Source: Stichopus chloronotus (taxonomy: Eukaryota; Echinodermata; Holothuroidea; Aspidochirotida; Stichopodidae). Taken from it: 64,000 nt of DNA. The number at the start of each line of letters is the position of its first letter. The stretch's first letter is position 1. Both the position numbers and the translations under genes were made by a program. Positions 34,556 through 47,879 of the stretch are shown here, piece by piece. Location: contig CM037840.1 of assembly GCA_021234535.1 (NCBI GenBank), positions 1,735,801 to 1,799,800 on the forward strand, read 5' to 3'. Under the pieces are notes generated by a model. The model was not told where the DNA came from and made no database searches. It saw only the letters and a list, made by a program, of their open reading frames with translations.

Positions 34556-35982
34556 CTGCAACATTGTCGGTCTTCCCCAGGGTGATCATTGAAACATTGA
34601 AAAAACATTGACATTGAAAACTAAGACGAAACAGATAAACGACACACTGAATTAAAACAAGGTGTTCATAAAGGTATGAAATCGTTTATCGGAGCTTTCG
34701 ATTGGCCCTATATATGTTTATTGCTTATACCCAGAACTATAGGCCTGCGAGCATGCGGATATAGAGGATGAAATCCGCAGATCTCTCAGCATATTTATTC
34801 CACGCAGGACGTATTGGCCCCCCAAACTGTCAATCAAAACCTTGGATATTAATGATGTTATGGATTCTAGAAACGACGTTTTCCTTTTCAAATGCACAAA
34901 GCATTGGTTGCCAATGCCAACTTTTTTCATTGCCAATACGAACAAATATTCTTGTATTACTAATACAAATTAATTACTAATACTCTTATATTACTAGCTA
35001 AAAGTACGTCAATTCTACCAGTCAAAATATGTCAATTCTGCTACTTAAAAGTACCTCATTTTCATTTTTGTAAACAGTTTAAAATGTTTCGCTACATAGG
35101 CTACATATGAAACAAGCCTTAAAAAAGAGATGTTATCCCTAGCTGTAATTTCTTACTTCATAAAATATATGATAACACATATTACATCGACTCTAATTAT
35201 TAAAGAATCCCAAGGAATTGTGCATCCTCTTTGATTTGTTTGAGCCCTCTTATTTTATTGGGCCTTATCACCAAGTCCAGCCCCCATTTTTCCTTCCGCA
35301 ACTGGTTTAGGAGTGGGGCATCCAATGGGGCGACCCTCAGGTTGCCTCATCACTACATACTAGCTAGAAATGTGGAAAAACTATCCAAGCGGAGCTCCAC
35401 CATCAGTTCGGTAGGGGCATACCAGCAAAGTATTAAATATAATACTCTCTGGTTCACCGGATGTTGTCTTCAGAGGTTCCACATTATTTCTTTTGGATGA
35501 AAATCATAAAAGTCTGATATGATGATCGTAAGCGACCAAATGCTTTTGAGATTTAAAACATGCAAAATCTTGGTTGCATCAGTGTATTTCATAATTATTA
35601 ACAAACGTAATTGTTACACATTAGATTAACAATGTGTGTAGTTCATCATGTACAGGTATTCAGAAAATTCCGTCAACTCACCTGCAGAGATTGAGGAAGG
35701 TATAAATGAAAATGTGTTTCTCTTCCCAACATATATGGCCTACTCGTACATTACAGGTAATATCTGTAGCAAAGTCCTGATAGAAGTTCCCGTGTTGAAA
35801 AAAATTAAGGTTTGTATGGAGGGGAGGCCCTACATTATGGATATGAAACTTACGTTTATCTCTTTGAAATTTACGATAAAACTTGCAAAATTTACTGAGA
35901 CTTTCGATCGAACCAATTTAGAATATATTTTTTATCTCCCAGTTTTGCCCTGCGAGAGTCAACATTTTTGGGAGTTGTGTGT

Positions 35983-36013
<31 letters not shown>

Positions 36014-36053
36014 GGGCGCTCAACTACCTTAACCCCCTTTAGTTACGCACCTG
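34556..36053. mobile_element. intergenic with a probable hAT-like remnant (35260-36053)
   Basis: 35385-35420 (CTATCCAAGCGGAGCTCCACC) matches the internal segment of the 6089 and 19201 elements. 36041-36053 (AGTTACGCACCTG) looks like a right end. A (GT)n run (about 35975-35997) runs directly into G20 (35997-36016). The left end was not found. The 142-codon ORF at 35648-36076 crosses these repeats and is not a gene. Confidence 0.4.
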
Positions 36054-36791
36054 TTTTGCAATTCGAATACTGTTAACGTAACAAGATCTTTTTACTTACC
36101 AGAGAAACAGTAACATATGAGGTTTGACTAAGCTTTTTCTTAAGATCTAATGACTACGAAGAATTAGCGTCACAAAAATACATACAGGACTACAGGTACA
36201 CACACATACACACACGCACACAGCAATTTACACGTTCCTGTATGAATGCAAAAGTTACGATCACCATGCATACTGCAGCACTGCTATGATTCTTAGTATT
36301 TATGACGCCCGGGCCAGGGAACATTCGTAGTGGATAGGATGCATAGCCTACTGATATTTCACCGACTATTTTTTTCAACCTTGGTTTTTCATCTAATTGA
36401 AGATGACTATTCCGGACAGTCACAATTTAAGCTGTTTTGTGAGGTTACTAGCCAATTAAGTGATTTTTGAGATTGAAGAAGATACTCCAAAGGGATCACA
36501 AGAGTAGGCCTATATATATAAATTCACCAAAATAAATAAATAATAATAATAATAACATTTTTTTCAAATTATTTACCAAGAAGCAACAATGTTATTGAAT
36601 CAGAACCTGTTTATTCATTTCAAGTGTCTAATTACACACGTTATCAATAATTAGCTAAGCCCTTAGTGTTTTGATTATCCTGAAATTAGTACTTTCCTTT
36701 ACCCCAATGGAATTAGATGCAATACAAATATGAATATATAATTAATATATGAATATCCATGATGTATCTTCATGTATAGTCATTTCGCGAA
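36054..36791. other. intergenic, simple repeats
   Basis: CA-rich stretch at about 36197-36222 and (AAT)n at about 36530-36553. No gene. Confidence 0.4.
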
Positions 36792-37499
36792 GTGTACAGC
36801 AGTATAGGAGCAAATCTATTTGAATCAAGGTTCCACATTGCCACTTTTGAACTTTGTGGCATACCGCTGCACCCACTTGAAAGCCCGTCCTCTATTATTC
36901 TCCTCCATATGAATAAAAATACCCCCAGATTGCAAGAGATCCTCTTTCCCATTTTTGGAACTTATAGTTGCATCTGGAATTGCACCGTATCGTTAGTATT
37001 TTGTTGGATGGGAGACCATAGGCGCCTTATGTATATTATTGAAAGTTTTGAAATGTGCCCATTGGATCACTCATTTGCGGACAGATCCATATGGTGTAGG
37101 TCGATCACCCCACACCCCCTCAATATAGCTACGTCCCTGGTTATGGTGTTCATATGGGACAGTTGCCAATGTGGACAGAACTACTACTCAAGATGGGTTT
37201 GTCTGACCCATATGCTCCCTTACAGATCTTGGGGCAAAGACATACGGACCCCATATGTTATATACCGTATTCGTGTCGACATGAGGCCCATAAGAGGACA
37301 ATTCCTATGTTGGAGTGTTACCTGTGAAAGTAACAAACATACATTTGCACACCGTATGAATGCAACTGTTTTTATTTCCTCAACGTATCGATTCGTTTCG
37401 GCTTTTTTGGCATTCTACAGCTACCATCAGAATCTTTGTCGAACTTCTACCCCAACCCCAGTCTCGATCGTATGGTATTCTGCACGGCGATCACTTTGA
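36792..37499 (+). other. 235-codon orphan ORF (uncertain)
   Basis: The longest frame outside the zinc-finger genes. It is rich in Cys, His, Trp and Arg, with no domain, transmembrane pattern or repeat that I recognise. A hAT-like right end (TAGCTACGTCCCTG, 37126-37139) lies within it, so the frame crosses a probable transposon border. Likely a chance ORF, though its length deserves a check. Confidence 0.15.
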
Positions 37500-40154
37500 A
37501 GAGAAATGTTTGCCTTTCCTCACTCCCCTTATGGTATGTTTTGTACATGAAATGTTTTTCTTTCTGCCCTAGCTGTCATATTAACAATGATACTAGTTTT
37601 CTTTGTAAAGTAGGCTACTGGCTTGCCGTGCGTATATTACTACAATACAGTACCTTTGCTTCTGTGTGTGACCAAAGGTATCCTACCCCTCCTACAGTAG
37701 TGTAACCATACAAATTACATCCTGTAGCCTGTAGGCTACCTGGGTCGTGATAACACTACCTGACTAGTCTTTGTGATAAGACGATGGTAGTTCTTTTCTT
37801 TCAGTAACTTGTACAGGTTCGAATCATTCATAAGTTGCATATGTTGCACAAACAGAACGCCCTGACACCAATATCCTAACTGCTCAGTTTACTAGTGGAC
37901 GGACGCGGTCAGAGGAAATGAAGGTCCGATGAGGGGCGTTCTCAAATTTTATCACTATTGTACTGTGGACATATTGCATATACTGTATGTGGTCATGGAT
38001 TGTGGGAGTGGGGCTGGAAAGACACACTAAGTCAAGACTAAGACCTGACGTAACTTAATTCTAAGGACAATCTTTGTGTGTAACAAAGTATTAGCTACTT
38101 CTTATGATTATGGTCATCGCAAATTGCCGAAATATGTCATGTGCAATTTCTAATTCTATGCTGCAATACTGATCATTGATTCCTTTTCAAACCAATACCG
38201 CATTGCAAATGTAAGCAGCAGAGTACTGTATAATCTTCGGCAAAGACCACAAATTGGTACCATCTGGCATGTATCAACAGTGTAAGATTGGTACAATTTT
38301 AGAATACCCCACCTTTCAGGACGTCTTTTTTACAAGCTTATGGAGTTGGAGTCGCAGTCGAGGGAGGAACAACAAATTCAATCATACCAACAGAGGGCAC
38401 TAATCAACTTTTACGATAAGTCTGACATCACTGCAACTTCGACTCGATTAAAAGTTGTATTGCTAGTGTGACTCAGACTCTAGCAACAGTAGATGCATCT
38501 TCTCCCCACCTCTACTCCAACTCCACCTGAAAATATTTAGCCTATTTAGTCTCTGACATCACTGCATCTCCCACTACATCTCTGACTCCAGTTTTATGGG
38601 CACATCATTTTCAATCTCATTCCCACCCATCTCACATGCTCTTTGACTTCACATGAAAAAAAAAAAAAGAATGTGAAAAGATTGAACTTCCATAGCCTTT
38701 GGAGAAAAGGCGCTTCATTTTCGCAAATGTCACGACGTTTTCTCCAGCTCACTATTTTTGAAAGATCAGGGCCGGAGACAGTTTGACTGATGGAAGCCTC
38801 GTTTGTGAACTGTACAGTGATGGTTTATACTGTATAAGCGGTCCTACTGTCTGTGATTTCCTGTATGACAAAGGATGACTGTTCCATTCATATGAATGCC
38901 GGTTGTACAGGTACATTCATGATTGTCCATACCATGTTGACTGCCTGCTGAGGCACTGCTTCAACGTTATTTGTGTGTCACGAGTACGTACAGTATGAAT
39001 GCAGAATTGACAAGGAGAATTCGCTGAATTCTAGTTTTGCTTTGCAAATTTCGAAATCTTTTTAAATCTGTCTTCAAGATTCATTTAGGATTTAGTGTTC
39101 AAATAAATTGTAAGGTCTAGTGTGCAATTTGCCATCTTATTCTGGAATTAATGGTTATGCTTCAACTAGTTGTCTACCCCTCCATCCCCAGTTTTTTGAT
39201 ATTTATGAAGTATTGTATGGTGTTTGTGAGCATAGCTGTGTGTGTTGTTATACTGTAGTGTACAGTAACTGAATTACTAGTAACACCATATTTAAGCTGA
39301 GTAAAAGTGAAAAGTATCCCAATATTTTCCTTGTTTAATGTTGAGATGCTATGCTGCCTTGGATTTTTCTGAGTCCCTCCTAAATGCTTGGGTAAACATA
39401 GCACACACTTTCTTTTCCTTCCTGAGTAGGGTAACGTACAGTAGAGTATTATATCCTACCTGCAGTACTCCTGAAAAATTTTCACATTCTCTTTGCAAGT
39501 TAACTGCAATTCAATCTACCACTGAAATGCTATGTTGTCAATGACAGGCATTCTCTGCACAACATGGGCAAGCATGCGTATCGGCCAAGCATAGGAACGG
39601 GCAATCTTACAGTCACTCATTAGTAGGACCTTCATTTATCTACCATCATTTTATAGTTCACACAAAATGCCTTCTTCAGACAGAAGGCAGGGAAGGAATC
39701 TATGCAATGGTAATGGCTGGAACTTCAAACTCTAACCATTGATAAGTAGATGAAATCTGTGAAGTTGTGTGGAGGTCAAAGGTCATATGAGGTCAGTAGA
39801 GACCATAGTAGGTACTCACTGACTTCAAAGATATAACTTTAACTGTAACGTATAAATATTGTAAGTAGAAGACTGGTCTCTTTATGATGAATCCCTTTCA
39901 TTATGACACCCCATGTGTCATGTCAGACTGTGTATGTGCTATTTATCATAACCCAATTCATTTTGCTCATGAATGTAAACTATTGTGGGCTGTATCATCA
40001 AAACCACACAGTATTATTGAATTCCTGTAGATGTTAGGGCTGACTTTAAAATTAACTGAAAATTTATGTATGTTTTTACAGTAGGTTTTAATATTGAGTT
40101 TGGACACAGTAAGTTGAAATAATGTGAATGTTTAATTTGCTTTCCATCTTACAG
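37500..40154. other. intergenic / upstream region of the second zinc-finger locus
   Basis: No first exon comparable to 22166-22199 was found by eye. A perfect AGGTCAAAGGTCA direct repeat followed by TATGAGGTCA lies at 39773-39795, like the units at 24.1-25.3 kb. 40005-40154 resembles the sequence before the 72-nt exons of the other copies. Confidence 0.35.
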
Positions 40155-43100
40155 TAGAAGTAATCATCAAGACAGAATTACCTGATGAAGATCTTCACTT
40201 GGATGCAGATACCTCCCTAGCAACAGGTATGGCATCTATGTAATGTGTTTCACAGAGATCTACCTCTGAAAGTTTGTGATGCTCTCATGACATCATGAGA
40301 GTAACCAGTGTTCAAGCTAGAATTTGGAAACTTCCATCTCAGGAATGCAACAGCATTTAAAAAAGTTTTCTTAATCTCAGCAAAATAAGTGTTTCATTTT
40401 CACACCTCTTAAAACAATTTTTGTGAGGGATTATCAATTTATTGGAATTTATTATGTGTATTTTGTTCAGTACCTACTGCAAGACCTCAGCTGTAGAAAA
40501 GTGTGCGGTATTTTTCCACATGACATTTATCTTTGTACTGGCTTCAGGAGGCAAAGTGGGATTCACGCAATCTTGTAGTTTAGCAAGACCACCCTCTCAT
40601 ACTTTGGTTTTTTGTATCCTTTGTTAACAATAAAGTGAATTGTGTTTTTTCATCAAATGTTATACTAGCAAACATTTCCAAACTAATTGTACATTAATGT
40701 GACTACTTTATTGTTGATAGCTAAAAAAAGATCTTGAATGTTGCACTTTATTTACTGCATCATGGTGCCAAGAGTTCATTGTTCTTCGTGGAAGTTCAAA
40801 TTTATTTATCTCGATGTTATTCTATTAAGGGTGGAGGAAGGGCGTGTATTTTTGTCATTCTGTCAGTTTGGAGGAGAACTAGCGATTGATGAAGAATCGT
40901 TGTGATGTGTAGATGAACAAAGAGATCATGGTTTCCCCTGGGTTTTCTGGAGTTTGAGGAGGTGAGGGCGAATTACTTGATGCCGCCATGAATTTTGGGT
41001 TCAAATCTGTACTTAGGTTCTTCAAGAATGGGTGATTCTAGGATTTGACCATGACATGTGCGGCAGAACTTACAGCATTTTTGACGGGGGGTCTTAAGAA
41101 GTTGGGAGGTGGCTGCCGCCGCAATTAAGCACCAGGGGAAACCTTGGAGATAGTGATACAGAGAGCAAATTTGTATGCTGGGTTTTGTAGCCTACAACTG
41201 TATGTTGAAGAAAAGAGGCAATCACATGCAGCAGATACAGGTATGACCAGCTATGAGAAGTAACTAATAAAATGTGTTCATGTAATGGAGTAATGAACAA
41301 ATGGCAAAAATAAATTTCACTGCTGATGGTGAGGGTTTTCCCTAGCTGTTTGCAAAGTTCATCAATGAGACAGTGTATGATGAGATACTCTACAGTAGTT
41401 AACAAAGTATTTCATTTGAAATGACTGTATAGCACAGGGAGTCACTTGAAATCTTGTACTACCTAAATTTATGTAACTTGTCAGTGTAAACACAAGAAGC
41501 CACAAGTTTTTAACTTTTTTTTTTCTGGTTCTAATTTTTTATTAGAAATTGACAGAGAATCCATCTTGTGTGATCAAGAGCACCAACAGGTCAGAGAAGA
41601 AGAATCAGAATGGAGGGAACCAGGTCAGAGCATCTCATGTAATCCAGAAATCAGTTTGGAGGATGGAGCTGTTGATGAAGAAGCATCTTCAGAGAATGTC
41701 AACTTACTAGAAAGACCAAATGAGGAATGTTTGGATCCTGGAAGAGGTGACACTCAAGAGGAAAGCAGAGATGAAATTATTAAACCTAGTACACTTACCA
41801 ATTCTTTCACAGCAGTAGATGGGAATAAATCAGAGAGGCTCTTTGCATGCAGCTACTGTGGGAAAAGATTCAAATCCAAAAATCATTTGATGAAACATGA
41901 ACGCAAACATGCAGCAGAGGGGCCTTATCGGTGTAGGTTTTGTGAGAAGATACTGAGTGCTAAGCGATCTTTAGTATACCATGAACGAATACATACAGGA
42001 GAGAGACCTTACCAGTGTAGCAATTGTGAGAGAGGGTTTAAAAGCAAATGGGAGCTGACAGTACATGAACATGTACATACAGGAAAGAGACCTTTCCAGT
42101 GTAGGTTTTGTGAGAAAAACTTCATCAGTAATCATCATTTGGTACACCATGAAAGAATACACACAGGAGAGCAACCTTTTCAGTGTAGTTTCTGTGAGAA
42201 AAGATACATAGCTAAAACGCTTTTGACAGAACATGAACGTCTGCATACAGGGGAGAGACCATTTCAGTGCAGTTACTGTGAGAAAAAATTTCCAAGTTCA
42301 GGAAGAGCAAAAAGGCATGAACGTATCCACACAGGAGAGAAACCTTTTCAGTGTAGTTTTTGTTAGAAAAGATTCTTATTTGCAGGACAAGCCAAATTAC
42401 ATGAACGTGTGCATACAGGTGAGAGGCCATTTCAGTGCAGTCATTGTGAGAAAACATTCCCAAGTGCTGGAGACACAAAAAGGCATGAACGGAGGCATAC
42501 AGGAGAGAGGCCATTTCAGTGCAGTCCATGTGATATAAGATTCCAAAGTGCAGAGCAAGCAAAAAGGCATGAACACTTACATAAAGGATAGAAACCGTTT
42601 CAGTGTAGTTATTGTGAGAAAAGATTCCTAACTGCTGGACAAACCAAAAGGCATGAACGTGTATATACAGGAGAGAGACCTTTCCAGTGTAGGTATTGCG
42701 AAAAAAAATTCCCGTCTTCCGGACAAGCAAAAAGGCATGAATGCACACATACAGGAGAGAAACCATTTCAGTGTAGTTACTGTGGAAAAGGATTCATTAC
42801 AAGACAGAAGTTGTTTGTACATGAATGCACCCATACCGGAGAGAGACCTTTTCAGTGTAGTTTCTGTGATAAAGGGTTCATAACAAAGTATAAGCTGACA
42901 ATACATGAACGTATACATACAGGAGAGAAACCATTTCAGTGTCGTTACTGTGAGACAAGATTCACAACAAAACAGAAAGTGACACTCCATGAACGCACAC
43001 ATACAGGAGAGAAAATATTTCAGTGTAGATTATGTGAGAAAAGCTTCATTCATGAAGGTAGTTTACATCCTCATGAATTTAAACATACAGATGGGAGACC

Positions 43101-43176
43101 ATTCCAATGCAGTTCCTATGAGAAGACATTCAAAACAAAACGTTATTTAAAAAGTCATGAAAGAATACATACATGA
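40155..43176 (+). pseudogene. duplicate C2H2 zinc-finger gene, 16 fingers, two in-frame TAG stops
   Basis: The 72-nt exon (40155-40226, VEVIIKTELPDEDLHLD) and the large exon (41546-43176) join in phase 1, as in the 22-30 kb gene. The acidic leader (VREEESEWREPGQSIS) is nearly the same, with fewer fingers. One continuous frame of 543 codons holds 16 C2H2 units but is interrupted by TAG at 42364-42366 (the Glu after the second Cys of finger 7, consensus GAG) and TAG at 42589-42591 (the Glu of a TGEK linker, consensus GAG). Both are single G-to-T changes; there is no frameshift. Finger 16 lacks its second Cys (CSSYEK). No first exon is visible. If translated, the product would end after six fingers (~290 aa), which could still be functional. 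Confidence 0.7.
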
Positions 43177-43560
43177 TGGAGGCCTTTTCTATGCACCTGT
43201 TGGGAGAAAAAAAAATGCTTTACTGAACACAAACAAATATGTCATGATAGAATGAATACAGAAGAGAAGCTGTTTTCATGTAGTTATCATGAGAAAGGTT
43301 TCACAGAAATTATCAGATGACATGAAAGCAAGGATACAGTTGAAAGGCCTTTCAGCATAGTTCTTATAAGGACATATATGTACTGTAATCATGTTTGAAG
43401 AAACGTAGAAGTGGATTCACAAGGAAAACAGTACATTTGATGAAAGGTCTATTACAAGTAGGCTTATAATAAATCACTTTAGTACAGGATGGAAGCATAT
43501 TCGCATCTTTACTGTGATGGAGGATTCATAACAAAATCTCACGCAGGAAGATGGCAAGGA
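43177..43560 (+). pseudogene. decayed finger remnants beyond the stop
   Basis: After the TGA at 43174-43176 the sequence still resembles fingers (PFLCTCWEKKKCFTEHKQIC, then FSCSYHEKGF), with in-frame stops and indels to about 43380, and a faint unit at 43488-43550. The ancestral array was therefore longer. AATAAA at 43469-43474 may be its poly(A) signal. Confidence 0.5.
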
Positions 43561-44079
43561 ATTAGAATTTCCATTAAACATCACATACAGTTGTTTTTTC
43601 ATTAAGTTTTTCAATTGAAAGAAAACATTACATAAACAGATTTTGAAAGGTATGAATGAGAACATGAGATGTACAGTACTGTACCTACAGTACATGGAGT
43701 GAAAATTCCTTTGTAATGGAAAGAAAAAACTAATCTTTTAAAAACATTAAATGACATGATGAAGAGAACAAGTACCAGTGCATTATTTCCCTTTTGTATG
43801 CTGAGGGCAGGTAAACAATCTACGTGATGGTGATGGCATGTGTATGTGTGTTTGTGTGTATGTTCTGTCTTTGTTTCTGATACCTTGGCTAGTAATCATG
43901 AAGTGAAGATGCTTGAACTCCATTGTTATTTTGTATTTAATATTTACAAAGCTATATTGTTTTAGCTGATACCATCATGCTGATGTGAGCCATTGTGATC
44001 ACTAGGCATCACTCTATCTGTCTGTCTGTTTGTCTTTGTGGAATTTTTTTTAAACTTTGGTTACAATGTTCCTTTAGAG
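43561..44079. other. intergenic, nothing recognised
   Basis: Includes TACAGTACTGTACCTACAGTAC near 43672. No gene. Confidence 0.35.
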
Positions 44080-44480
44080 ACTTGTCATTTGGAGTTTTCA
44101 AAAACGTTTCGTTCAAGATCTCATGTTGGCCCAGTGGCACCTTTTTATGAAATTGCAAAATGCTTCACCTACAGATTCTCTTGTACATAGTTGATGATTT
44201 GTCATAAGAATAGTCTGTTAGTGGTATCATCAATGTGTTGAGGAATTTTTGGTTCATGGTCCCATGTGGGCACTATGGGCCATTTTACGAAATTCTGCAA
44301 AACGCCCCTATAGGTCATTGTGTAATATGTCGATGTTTCGTTGTAATTCTACTCTCTTATTGATACCTTTGGGGTGTCCAGGAATCTAAAAGTCCCCGTG
44401 TGAGCCCTATGGCTCATTTTATGAAAATCTGCTAAATGCTAAGTGACTACACATTTCTCGTGTACAACATTGATTGTGTG
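44080..44480. repeat. three-copy degenerate ~155-bp tandem repeat with inverted outlier at 45260-45345
   Basis: Three units contain CATGTTGGCCCAGTGGCACC / CCCATGTGGGCACTATGGGCC / CCCGTGTGAGCCCTATGGCTC, then CATTTTA-GAAATT-TGCAAAA. The reverse complement of the same unit (CCCACATGGGACC...CATAAAATGGG) is at about 45265-45345. Confidence 0.6.
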
Positions 44481-45420
44481 TCATAATACAATACATGTCA
44501 GTTCAGCCTAATGCATCAAATAAATTGAATAACTCCTTTACCCTTTATTACTTCTCTATGCAGTTATTATTACATTAACTGAGGGACAGTTCACTATTAT
44601 CAGGGATGAACTTTTCATTTGCAGTTCAGCCAAACTAACTAGATGCTTGTCTGTGTGAACCATGGAGCTGTAGTTTCTACGTCAATGCTATGCATCAACG
44701 TATCTGGTTGCATTGTTTACAATCATCAAATAGATATAATAGAAAAGTTTGTATTTTTTTGTGGGTATGACTATTGTGCAAACTGCAAAGCAATAGTAAC
44801 TAAGCTGTAATATCTCCAAATATCAACAGGCTCTCTGTGCTGTAGAAAATAATTGTCACAGCCTTAAAGTAGCCTATCTCTTATTTTTTGATCAACGTAT
44901 ACCACGAATAACGTTCATAAAATAGCTAAATAAGGTGTGAGGTGGTTGTTTCGTTAACCCGTGAAACCGCTGCTGGTATATGTACCGTTTTTCGATGGTA
45001 TATTTCCTAGCGCCTGCATTCAGTGTCTCATCTAAAATCCAAGGTCCGTTGATGAGTCTTACTTCACCTTTGATTGTTGGCGAAGAAAGGAGAGAAGAAA
45101 ACATAAATGTTTATTTTTAATGAAAAAGAAACATTGATTGTTACTGTGTGTTATAAACATTTGTATACATGGAATTTAGGTGTACAATCTGTACACAAAT
45201 CCAGTTGGAATACGATTAAGTAATGTTTACAGATGTTCGTATTACGAATGAGTGGCCTAACAGAAACTCATCAAAATTTCATAAAATGGGTCAAACGGCC
45301 CTCCCACATGGGACCTTAAAGCAAAAATTCCTGAACACGCACATTGGCCCACCACCCCAAAAGCATCCTCCTGGATCCACGCCCATCATCAACTAAGTTT
45401 TGTGCATCTATAGGCTCACA
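44481..45420. other. intergenic
   Basis: A 70-codon minus ORF (44892-45104, GEVRLINGPWILDETLNAG...) has protein-like composition but no recognised family or splice partner. Confidence 0.25.
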
Positions 45421-46260
45421 CTAAGTAATGGGTCGGTCATATCTCGGCCTTATGGATAAAATGAAGTAAAAATTGATGAAGTAATTGATGACATTATCAT
45501 CGAGATCTTAACTGGCGATATTAAATAATGTAGAGTTTGAAATTGTCTCTATTTTACCAAGAAAACCAGGTCAAAATAAAATGTTTGTCGGCTTTGCATT
45601 ATAAACGAAGAGGAGGGCGAACATGAGGATGATATCTGCATCGTTATTCAATAGAAAAATACGTTTCATACAAGGTAGAAGTATGTTTATACCTTATGTC
45701 TTTTCGCCGAGATTTTTCTATAAAATGATCTATACGCTATAGAGGTAAGATATGGTACCTTATTTTATGTGTAAACTATGTTGGATTTATCATGATATTG
45801 TAATGGTGTTGTTGACATCAGCAACAACGTTTTATGCCTTTTATAAAATTAACCAAACATTTTGCACACGTATACCTGAACGTTAAAAGTAAAATAAGAA
45901 AAAGAAAGAAGTGAAGAAAAATGAAGGAGTCTTGTCCATTTTTACCCACTTCTGACTTTTTGCAAAGGTTACAACCTTGTGGAGTAACATAAATTGAAGC
46001 AAACGGATGAATTTTTAGCTCATTACTAAAGTCTTGAATATCAATTAAATTTTAATCCTAAATCGATATGAAAATGATGTACACTTCAAAATTGTCTCAT
46101 ACTTAAGAAGGAAAAAAAATAAATGTGTGTTAACATTCTAAACGAAGAGATGGATGAACGTATGGAAGATATCAGCATCCTAATTGAACAGAAGAACGAT
46201 TATCAGAAGACGCCGATGACTTCATCTCAAAATAGTTATTTTAGGCGTTTCCCAAAATCG
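45421..46260. repeat. diverged satellite-like units, isolated from the main array
   Basis: The sequence at 45745-45850 (GTGTAAACTATGTTGGATTTAT...) and 46000-46240 (ACTAAAGTCTTGAATATCA, AACATTCTAAACGA, GACTTCATCTCAAAATA) lines up with 53.1-54.2 kb units (TGTAAACGATG, CCAAAGTCTTAAAATATCAC, GACATTCTGATCAAAATGG, GTTTCATCTCAAAATGAC). At least one and a half units. A short ORF at 46123-46314 is repeat-derived. Confidence 0.5.
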
Positions 46261-47750
46261 ACATTCCCCAAAATTTTGAAAATACAATCTCAACATTCTC
46301 GAAATAGGACCTGAAAATTGTCAATGTATATGAGTTCATAATTTCCGCTTTGACCAAGCCACAAGCTCTCCCTTCTTTTAATATTTAAGTTTAGACAGAC
46401 ATACCAAACAAGGGGAAGAAGACAGCCCCCCCCCCCCGTAATTTCTAACTTTGGGCTAAGAACACTTTGCTCACCATGTAGAGCTTGAGAAGCGTACGAC
46501 CCAGATTATGGGGGTTCGGGAGTTAATTTGTCTTCGACATATTTCGTGGAATTATTGTTCTTAAAGGCCCCACCATTCCTCTCCTTTACCGCTAATAAGT
46601 CATTTAATTACCAGTGATGTCGCCAGGGTGTGGGGGGGGGGGATATGTGGTGTCCGTTTCCCAAAAGCCTGTATTTATATTGACCTAAAAATAAGTTGAA
46701 AGCGGATTTAATCTACATGCAGGTTGTGGTATACAATGTATTGTTGGTAATTCTCGTTGAGACTTCACTGCAGAGGAACGACAATATATGAGTCAATGAG
46801 TGAATATTATAAGCAGAAAATAAAAGTCATCGTTCAGAATCCATCGTCTGAGTGTTAAATAGAACAATGATGTTGAAGATAAGGTAGGAGTGAGAAACAA
46901 TAGAGAGCCTCTTGGTACGGTCAAAGGAGTGATGATTTCACTACAAGAATTAAGAAAATGAAGATTTATTTGACTAATTTAGTTGAAATGGGACATGCTC
47001 AACATGAGTGGTTTCCATCTCATGTGTGTATATGTACCGTTAAAGGCAATGAAGTGAACTGAGCTGTCTCTGTTATACAAATTTTGGTATTTGTGTTATT
47101 TCTTTGTTACGTCTTGGCGTGCAAGAGGAATTCGATTATTTCTGTAACGTTTGATATGCAAATGAATGAGTTGAGCTTTGCCACGTGTGTTTTGAATTGG
47201 TCACTATTAGACAGTCTTCGACGAGGGAGCCGAGGGACCAGAACAAAAAGAAAATATACATTCATATATTTATCTTCTATACTCACATCAACTCGAGTTT
47301 TCTATATATTTTTTTTGTGTTCGTTTTTTCTTTCTCAGTGAGTCCACTTGTCCAGGTATTTGTACTCGGAAAAGCAAGCTGTATAGCTCTATTAACTCAG
47401 GGGAGCAAGCTGTATCCAACCAGATGAGTAAGTGAAGTCATTCGTCTTTGAAATCTAGCAGTAACCGTGGTAAATTATCTTGATAAAATAATATCTTGGG
47501 TGTTTTCATTGCCTGTCCATTTCTTGTCGCAAGTTTTAATTAGCAGAAATAAGGTGTTATAAACTTTCCTTGGCAAGAAATGCAGGAACTAAGCGTTGGC
47601 TTTGTTTTCTATGTGGTGTGTTTAAAAGTGTGTGTGTGCGCGTGCGTGCGTTTGCGTAGACCTATGTGTGTGATTGAGTCACTCAGGGATGTAGTGATCG
47701 AGATTTCCTACAGCATTGGTTTAATCTTATTTAATACCCTGTACTCCTGT
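46261..47750. other. intergenic with hAT-like left end at 46612
   Basis: C12 at 46426-46437. CAGTGATGTCGCCAGGGTG (46612-46630) followed by G11 resembles a hAT-type left end; its right end was not identified. No gene. Confidence 0.35.
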
Positions 47751-47830
47751 CTGGTGTCACAGCCGAATGGTAACGGCTCTCGTTCGAAGATCGTCTGATC
47801 CCTGGTTCGAGCCCAACACAGAATCACAGA
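47751..47830 (+). repeat. tRNA-like sequence, probably a SINE head
   Basis: A box-like CAGCCGAATGG starts at 47760 and a perfect B box GGTTCGAGCCC at 47804, 44 bp apart as in tRNA genes. The D-arm pairs (AGCC/GGCT). The anticodon stem does not pair and the T stem has only three pairs, so it is not a working tRNA. It is more likely a tRNA-derived SINE promoter or a tRNA pseudogene. Confidence 0.45.
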
Positions 47831-47879
47831 AGCAAACGTTTACTTTTGATTTGGAAGGAAATGCTCTATGTTATCATTA

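Noticed and set aside
36960..37030. TTGGATGGGAGACCATAGGCGCC resembling the 3' part of 5S rRNA
   Set aside because: Only about 30 bases are similar. The A box, intermediate element and 5' half of 5S are absent, so a 5S gene or 5S-derived SINE is not supported.
41971..43002. Antisense and alternate-frame ORFs over the second finger array (e.g. 42212-42766)
   Set aside because: Shadows of the finger frame with the same 84-nt periodicity.
44892..45104. 70-codon ORF starting with GEVRLING-like sequence, reminiscent of an SRCR start
   Set aside because: The cysteine pattern and the rest of an SRCR domain are missing, and no splice partner was found.
47751..47830. Functional tRNA gene
   Set aside because: The anticodon stem does not pair and the T stem has only three pairs, so a SINE or pseudogene is preferred.
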